DNA of 64,000 nucleotides from Atopobium deltae (GCF_001552785.1 NZ_KQ959487.1:122475-186474), one strand, 5' to 3'. Counted from the first letter of the stretch, positions 17,584 to 27,064 are shown. Numbers and translations: made by a program. The notes: generated by a model from the sequence alone, not told the origin.

Positions 17584-19956
17584 CTAAGTCAAAAAGAAGC
17601 AAAGGGCAGCTGTTGCGGCCCATACGCCGAGCATGCAAATCCAGTCACGGGCGCGCCAGGCATACGTGTAATATTCCGTGCGTGTGTCGAAGGCTCCGAA
17701 AGCGCGCGAATCCATAGACAGGCTCACGCGTTCGCCATGTTGAACCGCCAAAATGATGAGGGGCAAAATGGCGCTTACCCATCGATACCCGCCCGCAAAG
17801 ATTCCATAGCGTTTGCCCACTTCACGCAGGGAGCGAGCCACGCGCAGTGTCTTAAAATCTTCCGTAAATCTGCTCACAAAGGCAATGGACGCCTGTCCCA
17901 CGGAGGTAACACGATACGGAACCTTAAAGCAGGTGGTCATACTTGTAAGCATTGCCTCGGGGGTGGTGTAGCACGCAAGGGCAAACATGAGCGCCAGCAG
18001 CGCAGCCAAAACGGTTGCAGTGATATTGGCACCACCATAGGTATACAGGCGGATTTCGACATAATCGTGGTAGCTGGTATTAAACAGCCAGATCATCGCC
18101 GCGGTCGCAATACCCACGGCACTCGTCATCGCTAGTTTTTGTTTGATCGAGACTTTCGAGAAGAGCACACCTGCAACGCCCAACGCGATGATTGCGCTGT
18201 TCAACCACAGATGTCTTACGAAGAGCAGCGAAATGATCAGAGGCAGCGCTGCCAAGCTGAGCGTAAAGGGGTTGAGGCCCCATGGCTCTCGTGCTGCGGC
18301 CTTGCGGGATGTTGCGACCGTGGCGATCGCGCGGCGTGCTGATTCGGCAGCGTTGGCCTCGGCGGGTTTCTCGATAGACATGCCATTCGTACGCCAGGTC
18401 TGCGCTGCAGGAAGCGCAATGATATGCGTGCAGTACTGATACGCGAGCTCCAAATCGTGGATCGCCATAATGATGGTGCAGCCCTTTTTTTGTTGCTCGC
18501 CGATAAGATCGAGCAGCTCGAGAGTATTATTCCAGTCCTGACCGTACATCGGCTCATCGAGCATAATAAACTTGTGCTTGTTCGCCACGATGGTCGCGAC
18601 CGACAGCCTTCTGAGCTGGCCTCCCGAAAGCGCAAGCGGGTGCACGTTAGCAAGATCCTGCAGATGGAAGTGCGATAAAATCCTGTCAACTTCCGCATCG
18701 TCCAAGCCTTCTATCGCAAGCTCTTGGCGCACCGAACTCGTAACCATCTGGTGCTCGGGATTTTGAAACACAAATCCCGCCAGGTGTTTTCCGCGCTTCA
18801 ATGCTTTTTGCTCGATGTACGCATGGTCTGCCTTAAAAGGCATAAGGCCAGAAAGCGCTGTTAAAAAGCTCGTTTTGCCCGAGCCGTTAACGCCAACCAA
18901 GCCGATGCATTCTCCGCCTGTAAAGCGCATCGAAATTGCAGGTGCGCGGCCGGGTACCGAGAAGTTCTTGATGTCGATGGTCGCAGGCGTGGCATCGTCA
19001 GCCACGGGCGCAGCATCGTCGCCCGTGACGGACGTAGTGGTCGAGGCGCTTCCATCGTCACTTCCGACGCCATCGTCAAGCGCACGAACTTCTCGCCAGA
19101 CGCCGTGCGCATCTTTGGCGAGGTACTTCACCGTGTTCTGCTGCAAAATGTCAAACTGAGGCGATGTGTAGGAAGGCACATTTCTAAATTCCTTGGGCAG
19201 CCACACGCCACAGGCTTTGAGTCGCTCAAGATGGTTGGCAAAAATCGTATTCGGGCTTTCGCATGCTATGACGCGGCCTTTCTCGTCAAGCGCAAGAATC
19301 TGGTCGCAGAGTTCCAAAATTGGATCGAGGTTGTGGTCGATAATCACGATACCGTAGCCCTGTTCCTTGAGTTCGCGCAGGATCGCGTAGATGTTTTCGC
19401 GAGCGGCAATGTCAATGGTGGAGGTCGGCTCGTCGAGAATGAGCATCTTCGTTTGCATGGCGATGGCGCAGGCAAACGACAAGCGCTGGCGCTGACCGCC
19501 CGAAAGGGTCCACGGGTCATCATAGATCTGTTCGCTTAAGCCTACCGCGGCAAGCGCCTCTTCAACGCGTTGCTGAATTTCCTGCTGAGAAAGGCAGAGG
19601 TTTTGCAGGGCAAACGCAACGTCATCAAATATAACGCGCGTGATGACCGATGCATCGGGGTTTTGCCCGACGTAACTCACGTGCTGTGCAAGATTTTTGA
19701 CACTCATCTCGGCAATCTCGACGCCATCCAAGGTGACGCTCCCCGCATATTCCGACGGAATGGAATGCGGAATGAGACCACAAAGTGTGCGAATAAAGCT
19801 GGTTTTTCCGCAGCCCGAGGGGCCGATAATAGCGCTGACTTTTCCCAAACACTGCGTAAAGGAAACGTCGTCCAAGATCCAGTCTTTGCTGGTGATATAG
19901 TGAATGGAAAGCTTGTCTGCTATCAGTTCAAGCTTTTGCGTACGCGGCTCTTTCAT
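17584..19956 (-). CDS. fused ECF energising protein (EcfA-EcfA-EcfT in one chain)
   Basis: 790 residues. The first ATPase domain has Walker A GPSGCGKT (about 44), LSGGQRQRLSFA and LILDEPTSTID. A linker of about 40 residues, Asp/Ser/Thr/Ala-rich (GVGSDDGSASTTTSVTGDD), leads to a second ATPase with GVNGSGKT (about 357), LSGGQLRRLSVA and IMLDEP. After about residue 580 come membrane helices and a cytoplasmic coupling segment (VARSLREVGKRYG), matching the EcfT component. In Bacillus ykoEDC these functions are two genes (YkoD double ATPase, YkoC T); here all three are one polypeptide. It should energise the S component encoded 7 bases upstream. Confidence 0.85.
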   Translation of the reverse strand: MKEPRTQKLELIADKLSIHYITSKDWILDDVSFTQCLGKVSAIIGPSGCGKTSFIRTLCGLIPHSIPSEYAGSVTLDGVEIAEMSVKNLAQHVSYVGQNPDASVITRVIFDDVAFALQNLCLSQQEIQQRVEEALAAVGLSEQIYDDPWTLSGGQRQRLSFACAIAMQTKMLILDEPTSTIDIAARENIYAILRELKEQGYGIVIIDHNLDPILELCDQILALDEKGRVIACESPNTIFANHLERLKACGVWLPKEFRNVPSYTSPQFDILQQNTVKYLAKDAHGVWREVRALDDGVGSDDGSASTTTSVTGDDAAPVADDATPATIDIKNFSVPGRAPAISMRFTGGECIGLVGVNGSGKTSFLTALSGLMPFKADHAYIEQKALKRGKHLAGFVFQNPEHQMVTSSVRQELAIEGLDDAEVDRILSHFHLQDLANVHPLALSGGQLRRLSVATIVANKHKFIMLDEPMYGQDWNNTLELLDLIGEQQKKGCTIIMAIHDLELAYQYCTHIIALPAAQTWRTNGMSIEKPAEANAAESARRAIATVATSRKAAAREPWGLNPFTLSLAALPLIISLLFVRHLWLNSAIIALGVAGVLFSKVSIKQKLAMTSAVGIATAAMIWLFNTSYHDYVEIRLYTYGGANITATVLAALLALMFALACYTTPEAMLTSMTTCFKVPYRVTSVGQASIAFVSRFTEDFKTLRVARSLREVGKRYGIFAGGYRWVSAILPLIILAVQHGERVSLSMDSRAFGAFDTRTEYYTYAWRARDWICMLGVWAATAALCFFLT

Positions 19957-19963
19957 AGTTGTG

Positions 19964-20605
19964 TTAGTTGTCTACAGACACACCCACGTTTGCTTTTTTG
20001 AGTGCATGAGCAATGGCAATCGCAAGAGCTGCACCAATGCAGGACGAGACTACTGCGGTGCCAACCATCATTGCCGTCATAGAGAAATCGAATGGGACCC
20101 TCACGTAGCCCACATAGCCAAATCCGTTAAAGGCACCGAAGGCAATGGCTGCAACAAAGTAGTTCCACCACTTGTATTTATAGAGGCAACAGGCTAAAGG
20201 CGCCTCAATCAACGCACCACCAATAACATGGCCAATGATCGCCATAGGGCCAACGGGAGTAGTAAAAACGCCAATAATGCCCATGATGGCGGAAGCGATG
20301 ATGGCTGAGCCTGGCTTTCTTACTACGACTGACGGAAGCAAAAATGGCAACGACCACAGTCCCATAATCAAGCAACCAATCAAAATGGTTTGAGGTGACG
20401 CAAAAAGTGCAGGCCCCGCAAAGTTAAGCGGAATAATCAAAATCATGCCAACGACCGCTAGCGCGGTAACCATCAAGAGATTCCTCGTTCCTAAAACGCT
20501 ATTTTCGAATTTCGAACGATTGGATGTTTTTACGGACGTTTTGATGTTTCGATTTGGGGTTTCCGATGTTTCCGAAGTCTGGCTCGTGCTCTGATCCGTG
20601 CTCAC
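19964..20605 (-). CDS. ECF transporter S component, YkoE-like
   Basis: 213 residues, GTG start at 20605 with AAGGAG six bases upstream. A polar Ser/Thr/Lys N-terminus of about 38 residues precedes five or six membrane helices, including the family-typical VVVRKPGSAIIASAIMGI. This resembles the YkoE/MptA-type substrate-binding membrane protein. YkoE proteins carry hydroxymethylpyrimidine-type ligands, but relatives next to YbtPQ-like transporters are tied to metal or siderophore uptake. The operator upstream favours a metal-related ligand. It is the first gene of the operon. Confidence 0.75.
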   Translation of the reverse strand: MSTDQSTSQTSETSETPNRNIKTSVKTSNRSKFENSVLGTRNLLMVTALAVVGMILIIPLNFAGPALFASPQTILIGCLIMGLWSLPFLLPSVVVRKPGSAIIASAIMGIIGVFTTPVGPMAIIGHVIGGALIEAPLACCLYKYKWWNYFVAAIAFGAFNGFGYVGYVRVPFDFSMTAMMVGTAVVSSCIGAALAIAIAHALKKANVGVSVDN

Positions 20606-20660
20606 GGCATCTCCTTATATCTGTCGTATGTTCATACGCTCATATAGCGCAAGTTATAGA

Positions 20661-20676
20661 GTTAGCTTTGCTTAAC
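20661..20676. promoter_or_regulatory. DtxR/IdeR-like operator upstream of the ECF/ABC operon
   Basis: On the minus strand GTTAAGCAAAGCTAAC is an imperfect palindrome 56-71 bases before the GTG start. It differs from the zinT-like operator (529-544) at only two of 16 positions. A weak promoter (TATAAC -10) would place it in the spacer, where a repressor would block RNA polymerase. Confidence 0.5.
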
Positions 20677-20773
20677 TATAATTTAAACCAACTGCACAGA
20701 GATAGCAAGTTCGAAACCAATATGTAATATTCTCTTATATACATCGCGGCGGTACCACGCACGGGCTGATGCC

Positions 20774-21322
20774 CTAACGCTCTTGATTACGGTACATGCC
20801 GATAAGAGCTCCAATGGCAATAAAAGGGCTCAGGCGCACAAAAATCCATCCAAAGCCATGAGCTAAAACACCAACAACAGCTCTCTCAAAATCAAATTTT
20901 GAATAATCCCACGGTTCATAAACGCCTTCGATAACCCTAAAACCTATAAGCAGCACTCCCGTCATGAGAAGCGCAGCTAGACATAGGCGGAATCGCAACT
21001 TTCGTTTTTCTTTTGCTTGTTCCGCAAACTTTGCGTTAATAAGCTCGAGCTTCTCGGCAAGCTGCTGTGCGTCGGGTGCGTCAACGGAGCACTGCCTCGC
21101 TTCCGTAGACGCGTTGCCTGACAAGGAGCTGGTGTCTCCCAGCAAAGTACTAACCGAGGCATCGAGCGCCGCTGCAAGCGCAATGAGCATGTCGGCATCG
21201 GGCACCGAGAGGCCCTTCTCCCATTTAGAAATAGTCTGACGAACCACATTGATTTGGCAAGCGAGCTCTTCTTGCGACAAGCCCTTCGCTTTTCTAGCTC
21301 GTTGAATATTTTTGTTAAGCAT
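20774..21322 (-). CDS. XRE-family regulator with C-terminal membrane helices
   Basis: 182 residues, ATG at 21322 behind GGAGG. The HTH_3 domain is residues 5-60 (GLSQEELACQINVVRQTISK, WEKGLSVPDADML). A polar linker is followed by a charged helix and two predicted membrane segments (LCLAALLMTGVLLIGFRVI and SPFIAIGALIGMY). Regulators of this layout act at the inner face of the membrane and often respond to envelope state, but the target is not visible. It lies upstream of the ECF operon on the same strand, 97 bases beyond the operator, and is probably a separate unit. Confidence 0.75.
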   Translation of the reverse strand: MLNKNIQRARKAKGLSQEELACQINVVRQTISKWEKGLSVPDADMLIALAAALDASVSTLLGDTSSLSGNASTEARQCSVDAPDAQQLAEKLELINAKFAEQAKEKRKLRFRLCLAALLMTGVLLIGFRVIEGVYEPWDYSKFDFERAVVGVLAHGFGWIFVRLSPFIAIGALIGMYRNQER

Positions 21323-21340
21323 TGTGTACCTCCTTTTTTG

Positions 21341-21578
21341 CGAAACTGCGAAAGCATCTAAAATCCGCGAGAAACCCCTCTAGAAACCCCTAAAAAGACT
21401 TTCTAAAAGGATTTCTGACGCAAATCATGCTAAGAAATCCCCCGCGTTGCCACAAGCAACGTGAAATAACATCTCCGCAAATAGAGGCTATGTCTTTCAA
21501 AAGATACAGAAATGTTCTTCTACTCTTCTACCTAAGCGGCTGGCTATATTTTAGCTTTTCAATTGAACTTATCTCTAT
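21341..21578. other. intergenic region, nothing recognised
   Basis: AT-rich DNA with several near-repeats of CTAGAAACCCC / CTAAAAAG at 21375-21410. No gene supported. Confidence 0.35.
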
Positions 21579-21917
21579 TCAGTCGATCATACAGCACTGA
21601 AGATTGACAGAAGGCATTGGCTGAGCGTCTATGACAGGTTGTACTGTCTTATAAATATCTTTTTTTACAGCCTCTACATCAATTTTGTTCAAATCCATTG
21701 ACAGAACTTCTCTGTTTCCATGAGAAATTAATTTAAAGGTGTTATCAAAAAGATAGTCCATATCATTACCATCAACATATAGGCATGCGTTATCAGATCC
21801 AGAAGTAAAAAAGCACTACTTGTTTTTTCGTAATTAGCATTATAAATTGTGCCTGGTCCATCAAAATAAATCCCATAATGAAAACTATGAGTGCTATTTT
21901 ATACATGGTTTTTCTTA
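21579..21917 (-). pseudogene. frameshifted small secreted or membrane protein gene
   Basis: A minus-strand ATG near 21915 (MYKIALIVFIMG, hydrophobic) follows GGGTAAG. The frame then breaks twice. The readable segments are YFDGPGTIYNANYEKTSSAF, then after a shift in a six-T run TSGSDNACLYVDGNDMDYLF, continuing to DAQPMPSVNLQCCMID and a stop. Joined, they would make a protein of roughly 110 residues with a leading hydrophobic segment. No family recognised. Homopolymer shifts could also be sequencing errors. Confidence 0.45.
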
Positions 21918-21929
21918 CCCTCAAAGGCC

Positions 21930-22400
21930 TTTTAAGAAGTTTCCGATTGGTGCTATGAGCTTGTCACGTACGAAGTTTACTGCTGGCTGTACGTATTTGT
22001 TGTAGGCAGCTTTTGCAGCATTGACTACAGGTTTTATGACATGTCTGTAGATGGCTTTGACAAAAAGGTTTTACGACTTTGTCTACTACGTTTTTTACTA
22101 TGTTTGTACGACCAGTTTGTCTCTTGTTAAAGAATTTTGCTGCAAGAAATTATCCTTTGGGCTCATCCCGAAATCATTAACAGCATTCTGAGCAAGGTCA
22201 TGACCTAGTATCTGCTGGATTAGAAGAGCTGTCTTAAGAAGCAGTAGAAGGAATTGTTGCATTTCCAATAGGTGCGGAGTCTTGTGAGGTGGGGGCATCA
22301 GTTGGGGTGGCAAAAGCAACGGTTCCGAAAAGAGTGCATGCACAAAGACTTGAGACGAGCATTGCCGTTAGCTGGGAAACATGTTGTTTTTCAACTTGTC
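21930..22400 (-). pseudogene. decayed secreted protein gene with signal peptide
   Basis: After AAAGGAGG (minus strand, near 22400) the segments read SQLTAMLVSSLCACTLFGTV and then AFATPTDAPTS, a clear signal peptide with an Ala-X-Ala site. After shifts come GHDLAQNAVNDFGMSPKDN, NIVKNVVDKVVKPF and VKAIYRHVIKPVVNAAKAAY ending IGNFLKGL. At least three frame changes separate them. The lysine-rich amphipathic tail recalls small secreted peptides, but no family is recognised. It pairs with the frameshifted gene immediately downstream. Confidence 0.45.
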
Positions 22401-22706
22401 CTCCTTTATTCCACTATCAGAAAAAACTTTTCAACTTGAATTATAAATAAAACCAGTTTAATAACAACTAAAATTTCTATCAAAAAAAGGGGCAGATAAG
22501 TCTTACCATTTGCCGCAAGTAGCGTTTTTTATACAGAGAGTTTTACAATAAAAACCTAACTCCAAAATGTACCTGAATATTTGAATTTAGCACATTTAAA
22601 AAGTAAACCCCGTGAAGTGTTGCCTGAAGGGTGCCGAGAAGATACATCTCAAAAAAGAACTCAGGGCAAAGCTATTAGAAACTGCTATGTTGGAGGAGAG
22701 GCGTTC

Positions 22707-23948
22707 ATGATCGAAACTGAAATTTTTGGCACACTACCGAATGGTCTTCTCGCCCATGCGTACACTCTTATCGAGAAGAACACGCGTGTTACCATCAGTG
22801 ATTTTGGTGCTACCATCCTCTCGATTAAAACGCCAGACGTGCGCGGGGATGTCCAAGATATTGTTTTGGGGTTCGATACGCTCGCGGACTATGCGGGTGC
22901 TAACCCTGCCTGCTACGGGGCAACCATCGGCCCTGTCGCCAACAGAAGTGACAAAGCAGAAATTGTCTTGGAGGGCGTGGCGTATACGCTGCCAAAAAAT
23001 GATGGGCCGTCGCAAGAAAATAACCTGCATACGAGCCTTACTGAAGGCTTGCACAAACGCCTTTGGAAAGCGGAAGTCGACCACGAGCACAACACTGTTA
23101 CCCTTAGCTGCACGCTGCTAGATGGCGAGTATGGGCTTCCTGGTGATCGAAACTTTTCTGCCCGTTTTGAGCTCGTCTCGCGCGATGGTGGTGGTAGTGA
23201 TAACCTTGCTGGTGTCACTTGCCTCGCTGGCGCCAGCACCTGCGGTAATGCTGATAGCATCACCGATCTTGATGGCGGCTGCCAACAATTGCGCGTAACA
23301 TACATCTGCACCACAAGCAAGCCAACCTTCGTGAACATGACCAATCATAGCTACTTCAATTTAGCTGGTCACGCCTCTGGTTCGGTGCTTGATCATGAAG
23401 TGTGTATTCATGCTTGCTCGTATCTGCCCATCCGCAAAGATAACGTCTCGGAAGGCACAGTCGAGCCCGTCAAAAACACGCCATTTGATTTTAGAGAAGC
23501 AAAAGCGCTCGGCGAAAATATCCACGATGAAAATGAGCAGCTCAGGCGTGCCAATGGTTACGACCACTGTTTTGCCGTCGATGGGTATACCAGCCCCGAT
23601 GCCAGCGATGTTGCAGGCGTCGCGCACACCGCAGCCGCCGAGACTGCCGAGAAAACCAATCAGCCACGCAGCGCCCTTCTCGCCCGCGATCCAAAAAGCG
23701 GAAGACGACTCCACATCACCATCAGCGCACCAGGCGCGCATCTGTATACAGGAAACTGGCTTAACGATACCAGTGCCAAAGACTGCGCTTCTTATGCACA
23801 GCGTGCGGGCTTTGCGTTTGAACCCGAGTTCTATCCCGATTGCTCACATCACCAAAGCTGGCCTCAGCCGCTGTGCACACCAGAGCATCCTTATATCGCC
23901 ACAATTGTCTATACCTTCTCGCACGATAGTCATGTCCTGCAGCTATAA
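22707..23948 (+). CDS. galM: galactose mutarotase (aldose 1-epimerase)
   Basis: 413 residues, ATG at 22707 with GGAGGAG 8 bases upstream. It interconverts alpha- and beta-anomers of galactose, the entry to the Leloir pathway. Seen motifs are IGPVANRSDKAEI (substrate arginine), TNHSYFNLAGH (catalytic His region) and FAFEPEFYPDCSHH (general-base Glu). The family is usually near 340 residues. Two in-frame insertions account for the excess: one around 23185-23280 (LAGASTCGNADSITDLDGG) and one around 23590-23690 (Ala/Glu/Thr-rich, ending SALLARDPKSGRR). It is the first gene of galM-galK-galT; galK begins 42 bases after its stop. Confidence 0.9.
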   Translation: MIETEIFGTLPNGLLAHAYTLIEKNTRVTISDFGATILSIKTPDVRGDVQDIVLGFDTLADYAGANPACYGATIGPVANRSDKAEIVLEGVAYTLPKNDGPSQENNLHTSLTEGLHKRLWKAEVDHEHNTVTLSCTLLDGEYGLPGDRNFSARFELVSRDGGGSDNLAGVTCLAGASTCGNADSITDLDGGCQQLRVTYICTTSKPTFVNMTNHSYFNLAGHASGSVLDHEVCIHACSYLPIRKDNVSEGTVEPVKNTPFDFREAKALGENIHDENEQLRRANGYDHCFAVDGYTSPDASDVAGVAHTAAAETAEKTNQPRSALLARDPKSGRRLHITISAPGAHLYTGNWLNDTSAKDCASYAQRAGFAFEPEFYPDCSHHQSWPQPLCTPEHPYIATIVYTFSHDSHVLQL

Positions 23949-23990
23949 GATCTACTATACTTAATTTTGGCAATCGGGAAAGGACTTTGC

Positions 23991-25253
23991 ATGAGCTCTA
24001 CCTGCACATCTACCTGCTCTTCTGGACAAGTACAAGCGCAAAAATTATCGAGTGACCAAGCGGTTCGCATCACCCTCGAACTTTTCAAGGCTCATTTTAG
24101 TGCGACGGGCGCATCAGACGCGACCCTGCAAAAAATTTTGGTCAGCGCACCAGGACGCTCCGAAATCAGTGGCAACCACACCGACCACGAAGGCGGCCAC
24201 GTCATCGCAGGAGCACTCAATGTCGCAATCACAGGAGTATGCGCCCCCAATGGCACCCAAACCATTCGCCTTGTTTCACAGGGCTTCGACCCCGTCGAGG
24301 TAGACCTCGCCTCCCTCGAGCCGCGCGAGGACGAAAAACTCACGACGCAAGCAATCGTTCGCGGCATGGCCTACAAACTTGCTTCCAACGGCTTTACACC
24401 CCAGGGCTTTGATATTGCGCTTACCAGCACCGTTCCTGGTGGCAGCGGCCTTTCTTCTTCTGCTGCGTGCGAGGCAGCGCTCGGACGCGCGATGGAAGCG
24501 CTGTGGAAAGGCGAGCCTATTTCTGCTATCGATCTGGCGCTTTACAGCCAATTTGCCGAGAATACCTATTTTGGCAAGCCCTGCGGTTTGATGGACCAGC
24601 TCTCCGTTTGCTTGGGCGGCCTAGCCTTCATGAACTTCGAAGATCCCGCGCACCCACAATACGAGCGCCTGAGCTTTAATTTTGAAGATAAGGGCTATGC
24701 CCTCGTACTGGTCAACGTGGGCAGCGATCATGTGCAATTTACCCACGAATATGCCGCTGTTCCTCAAGAGATGCAGGCAGTGGCACAGGCATTTGACAAA
24801 ACCCGCCTGTGCGAAGTTTTGCAGGCAGACTTTAATGGCCGCGTGGTTGAGCTTCGCGAGAAACTCGGCGATCGCGCACTGCTTCGCGCTATTCATTACT
24901 GGTACGAGAACAACCTCGTCGATGAGCGCTGGCGCGCCCTTAACGAGAATAACATCGACACGTTTCTCGACCTCACCCGTAAGTCGGGCACGAGCTCGGG
25001 CATGTTCTTGCAGAATGTTTCGACCTCGGGATCGTATCAGCCAGCCATGCTTGCGCTCGGTCTTGCCGAGCAGCTACTGCAGGGCGCGGGTGCAATCCGC
25101 ATCCACGGTGGCGGCTTCGGCGGATCCATTCAGTGCTTTGTGCCGCTGGATATGGTTGATGAGTTTATTGCCTCGATGAACAGCTGGTTTGGGGACGGCG
25201 CTGCCATGCGTTATGCCATTGCAAATAAAGGAGCATCAGCGCAATGCCTGTAG
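23991..25253 (+). CDS. galK: galactokinase
   Basis: 420 residues, ATG at 23991 behind GGGAAAGGA. It phosphorylates galactose to galactose 1-phosphate in the cytoplasm. GHMP-kinase motifs are APGRSEISGNHTDHEGGHV (galactokinase signature, with Ser-Glu-Ile-Ser where Thr-Glu-Ile-Gly is common), PGGSGLSSSAACEAA (ATP loop) and the C-terminal GGGFGGSIQCFVP. A Cys/Ser/Thr-rich start (MSSTCTSTCSSGQ) precedes the conserved region. Its 3' end overlaps galT by 10 bases, indicating translational coupling. Confidence 0.93.
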   Translation: MSSTCTSTCSSGQVQAQKLSSDQAVRITLELFKAHFSATGASDATLQKILVSAPGRSEISGNHTDHEGGHVIAGALNVAITGVCAPNGTQTIRLVSQGFDPVEVDLASLEPREDEKLTTQAIVRGMAYKLASNGFTPQGFDIALTSTVPGGSGLSSSAACEAALGRAMEALWKGEPISAIDLALYSQFAENTYFGKPCGLMDQLSVCLGGLAFMNFEDPAHPQYERLSFNFEDKGYALVLVNVGSDHVQFTHEYAAVPQEMQAVAQAFDKTRLCEVLQADFNGRVVELREKLGDRALLRAIHYWYENNLVDERWRALNENNIDTFLDLTRKSGTSSGMFLQNVSTSGSYQPAMLALGLAEQLLQGAGAIRIHGGGFGGSIQCFVPLDMVDEFIASMNSWFGDGAAMRYAIANKGASAQCL

Positions 25254-27064
25254 CAACACCTTCCGATCCGCTGGCGGGCGCCTCCGACGCGCTGGCGATA
25301 CAAGCATCTATTGAGCGCCTGTGCGACTTTTGCATAGCAAACGAGCTTATTCAGCCGTCCGATTATATCTGGGCATATAACCGCGTTTGCGCATCTATTG
25401 GGCTTGATTCATTCCCACCATCTGAAGCGTGGATGTCTTCTCGCCAACAACTCAAATGCCCCGATCGCTCGTCCTTCAAGGACTACCCCATCGAAGCGGA
25501 GCTCATGAAACTTGCGGCCGTTGGAGCAGCGCATCATAAAGATGACGACACCGCATCTGGCAAAGATCGCATTGCTATGCATATTATTGGCGAGCTCATG
25601 CCACGACCCAGTGAGGTGCAAGAGCGATTTTTTGCCCTGCTGCGCGTGCAAGGCTCGCGAGCCGCCTGTGATTATCTTTACCAACTCTCATGCGCAAGTT
25701 GCTATGTGCGCAAGGAAGCCATCGAACGAAATCTCGAGTGGATCAGCGAGTGTGCTGGACAAGAGCTCGAGATGACCATTAACCTTTCAAAGCCCGAAAA
25801 GGACCCCAAAGAGATAGCTCTTGCGGGCAAAGCAAAAAAGACTGATTGCTACCCCGCCTGCCAGCTCTGCATACAAAATGAAGGATTCGCTGGTAGAAGC
25901 CCAAGTGCTAAACAAAGCGCCCATCCCGCGCGCACAAATTTACGCATTATGCCCCTGACGCTTGGAGGCGAAAGCTGGGGCTTCCAATACAGCCCATATG
26001 CCTATTTTTCCGAGCATGGCATTGTTATGAGCTGCAGCCACCGACCGATGCATATCGACCGCCAAGCGTTTTCGAATTTGCTCGAATTTGTCGATATGTT
26101 TCCCGACTACATGATCGGCTCCAACGCTGATTTGCCTATCGTGGGCGGCTCTATTTTGTCTCACGATCATTATCAGTGTGGCAAGCACGTCTTCCCCATC
26201 ATGCACGCAAAGCTGCGCGCACGCTACACAATGGGCGCATATCCCCAGGTCGCCCTTGATGAGTTGATCTGGCCAGTGAGCTGCATCCGCTTGGTCAGCA
26301 CTGATCGCAGCCAGCTTCTTGATGCTGCCACTTCCATCCTCGCGTCGTGGCGCAGCTATAGCGACGAGTCGCTTGGCATTGTGGCGCATACCACTGATGA
26401 ACAGGGCAACGTTGTGCCTCACAACACTATTACGCCTATCGTGCGCAAGCTTGTGGACTCTGCCGCAGATACAAATGCAGGGAACTCCGCGAGCACAAAC
26501 AATGCCGCCACTTACGAAATGTATCTGGCACTGCGCTGCAATATCTGCTCTGATAAACATCCCTTGGGCGTCTTTCATCCACACGAGCAGTACCATCACA
26601 TTAAGAAGGAAAACATCGGAATCATCGAGGTCATGGGCCTCGCCATTTTGCCCGCACGTCTCAAGCGTGAGCTGCTCGCATTGACCTTGCTCTTCAAAAC
26701 AGCCTACACCACGCAGATGACCGACGACGAGTTTTTCCAGCGCTGCTTTCGAGATCCCGAAATTAGCAAGCACGCTACCTGGGCAAAAAGCCTCAAACCG
26801 ATGCTTGGGCAGCAGCTCCAACACCAGTCCGAAGACAAGGCGTCATGCACCGTTGCTGGCGAGAAGATCGCTGACGATAAACCCGGCGACGAGAAGAGCG
26901 ACGCTCAGTTGGGACAACACATTCAAAAGTTCCTGCTCAACGAGACCGCACAGGTGTTTTGGCATGTCATGGAGTGTGCTGGCGTTTTCAAGCTCAACGA
27001 TGAAGGCTTTGAACACTTTGACGACTTTATCAAAACGCTGGGAGTCACACGGCTGACAAAGTAA
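25244..27064 (+). CDS. galT: UDP-glucose--hexose-1-phosphate uridylyltransferase (GalT2 type)
   Basis: 606 residues, ATG at 25244 inside the end of galK. It exchanges UMP between UDP-glucose and galactose 1-phosphate. The Firmicutes-type family motif GGSILSHDHYQCGKHVFPIM is intact, with the nucleotidylated histidine region, as are the flanking VVPHNTITPIVR and HPHEQYHHIKKENIG. The family is usually near 500 residues; extra segments lie around 26460-26510 (AADTNAGNSASTNN) and 26840-26920 (VAGEKIADDKPGDEKSD). No galE is in the window. A hairpin terminator follows. Confidence 0.92.
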   Translation: MPVATPSDPLAGASDALAIQASIERLCDFCIANELIQPSDYIWAYNRVCASIGLDSFPPSEAWMSSRQQLKCPDRSSFKDYPIEAELMKLAAVGAAHHKDDDTASGKDRIAMHIIGELMPRPSEVQERFFALLRVQGSRAACDYLYQLSCASCYVRKEAIERNLEWISECAGQELEMTINLSKPEKDPKEIALAGKAKKTDCYPACQLCIQNEGFAGRSPSAKQSAHPARTNLRIMPLTLGGESWGFQYSPYAYFSEHGIVMSCSHRPMHIDRQAFSNLLEFVDMFPDYMIGSNADLPIVGGSILSHDHYQCGKHVFPIMHAKLRARYTMGAYPQVALDELIWPVSCIRLVSTDRSQLLDAATSILASWRSYSDESLGIVAHTTDEQGNVVPHNTITPIVRKLVDSAADTNAGNSASTNNAATYEMYLALRCNICSDKHPLGVFHPHEQYHHIKKENIGIIEVMGLAILPARLKRELLALTLLFKTAYTTQMTDDEFFQRCFRDPEISKHATWAKSLKPMLGQQLQHQSEDKASCTVAGEKIADDKPGDEKSDAQLGQHIQKFLLNETAQVFWHVMECAGVFKLNDEGFEHFDDFIKTLGVTRLTK

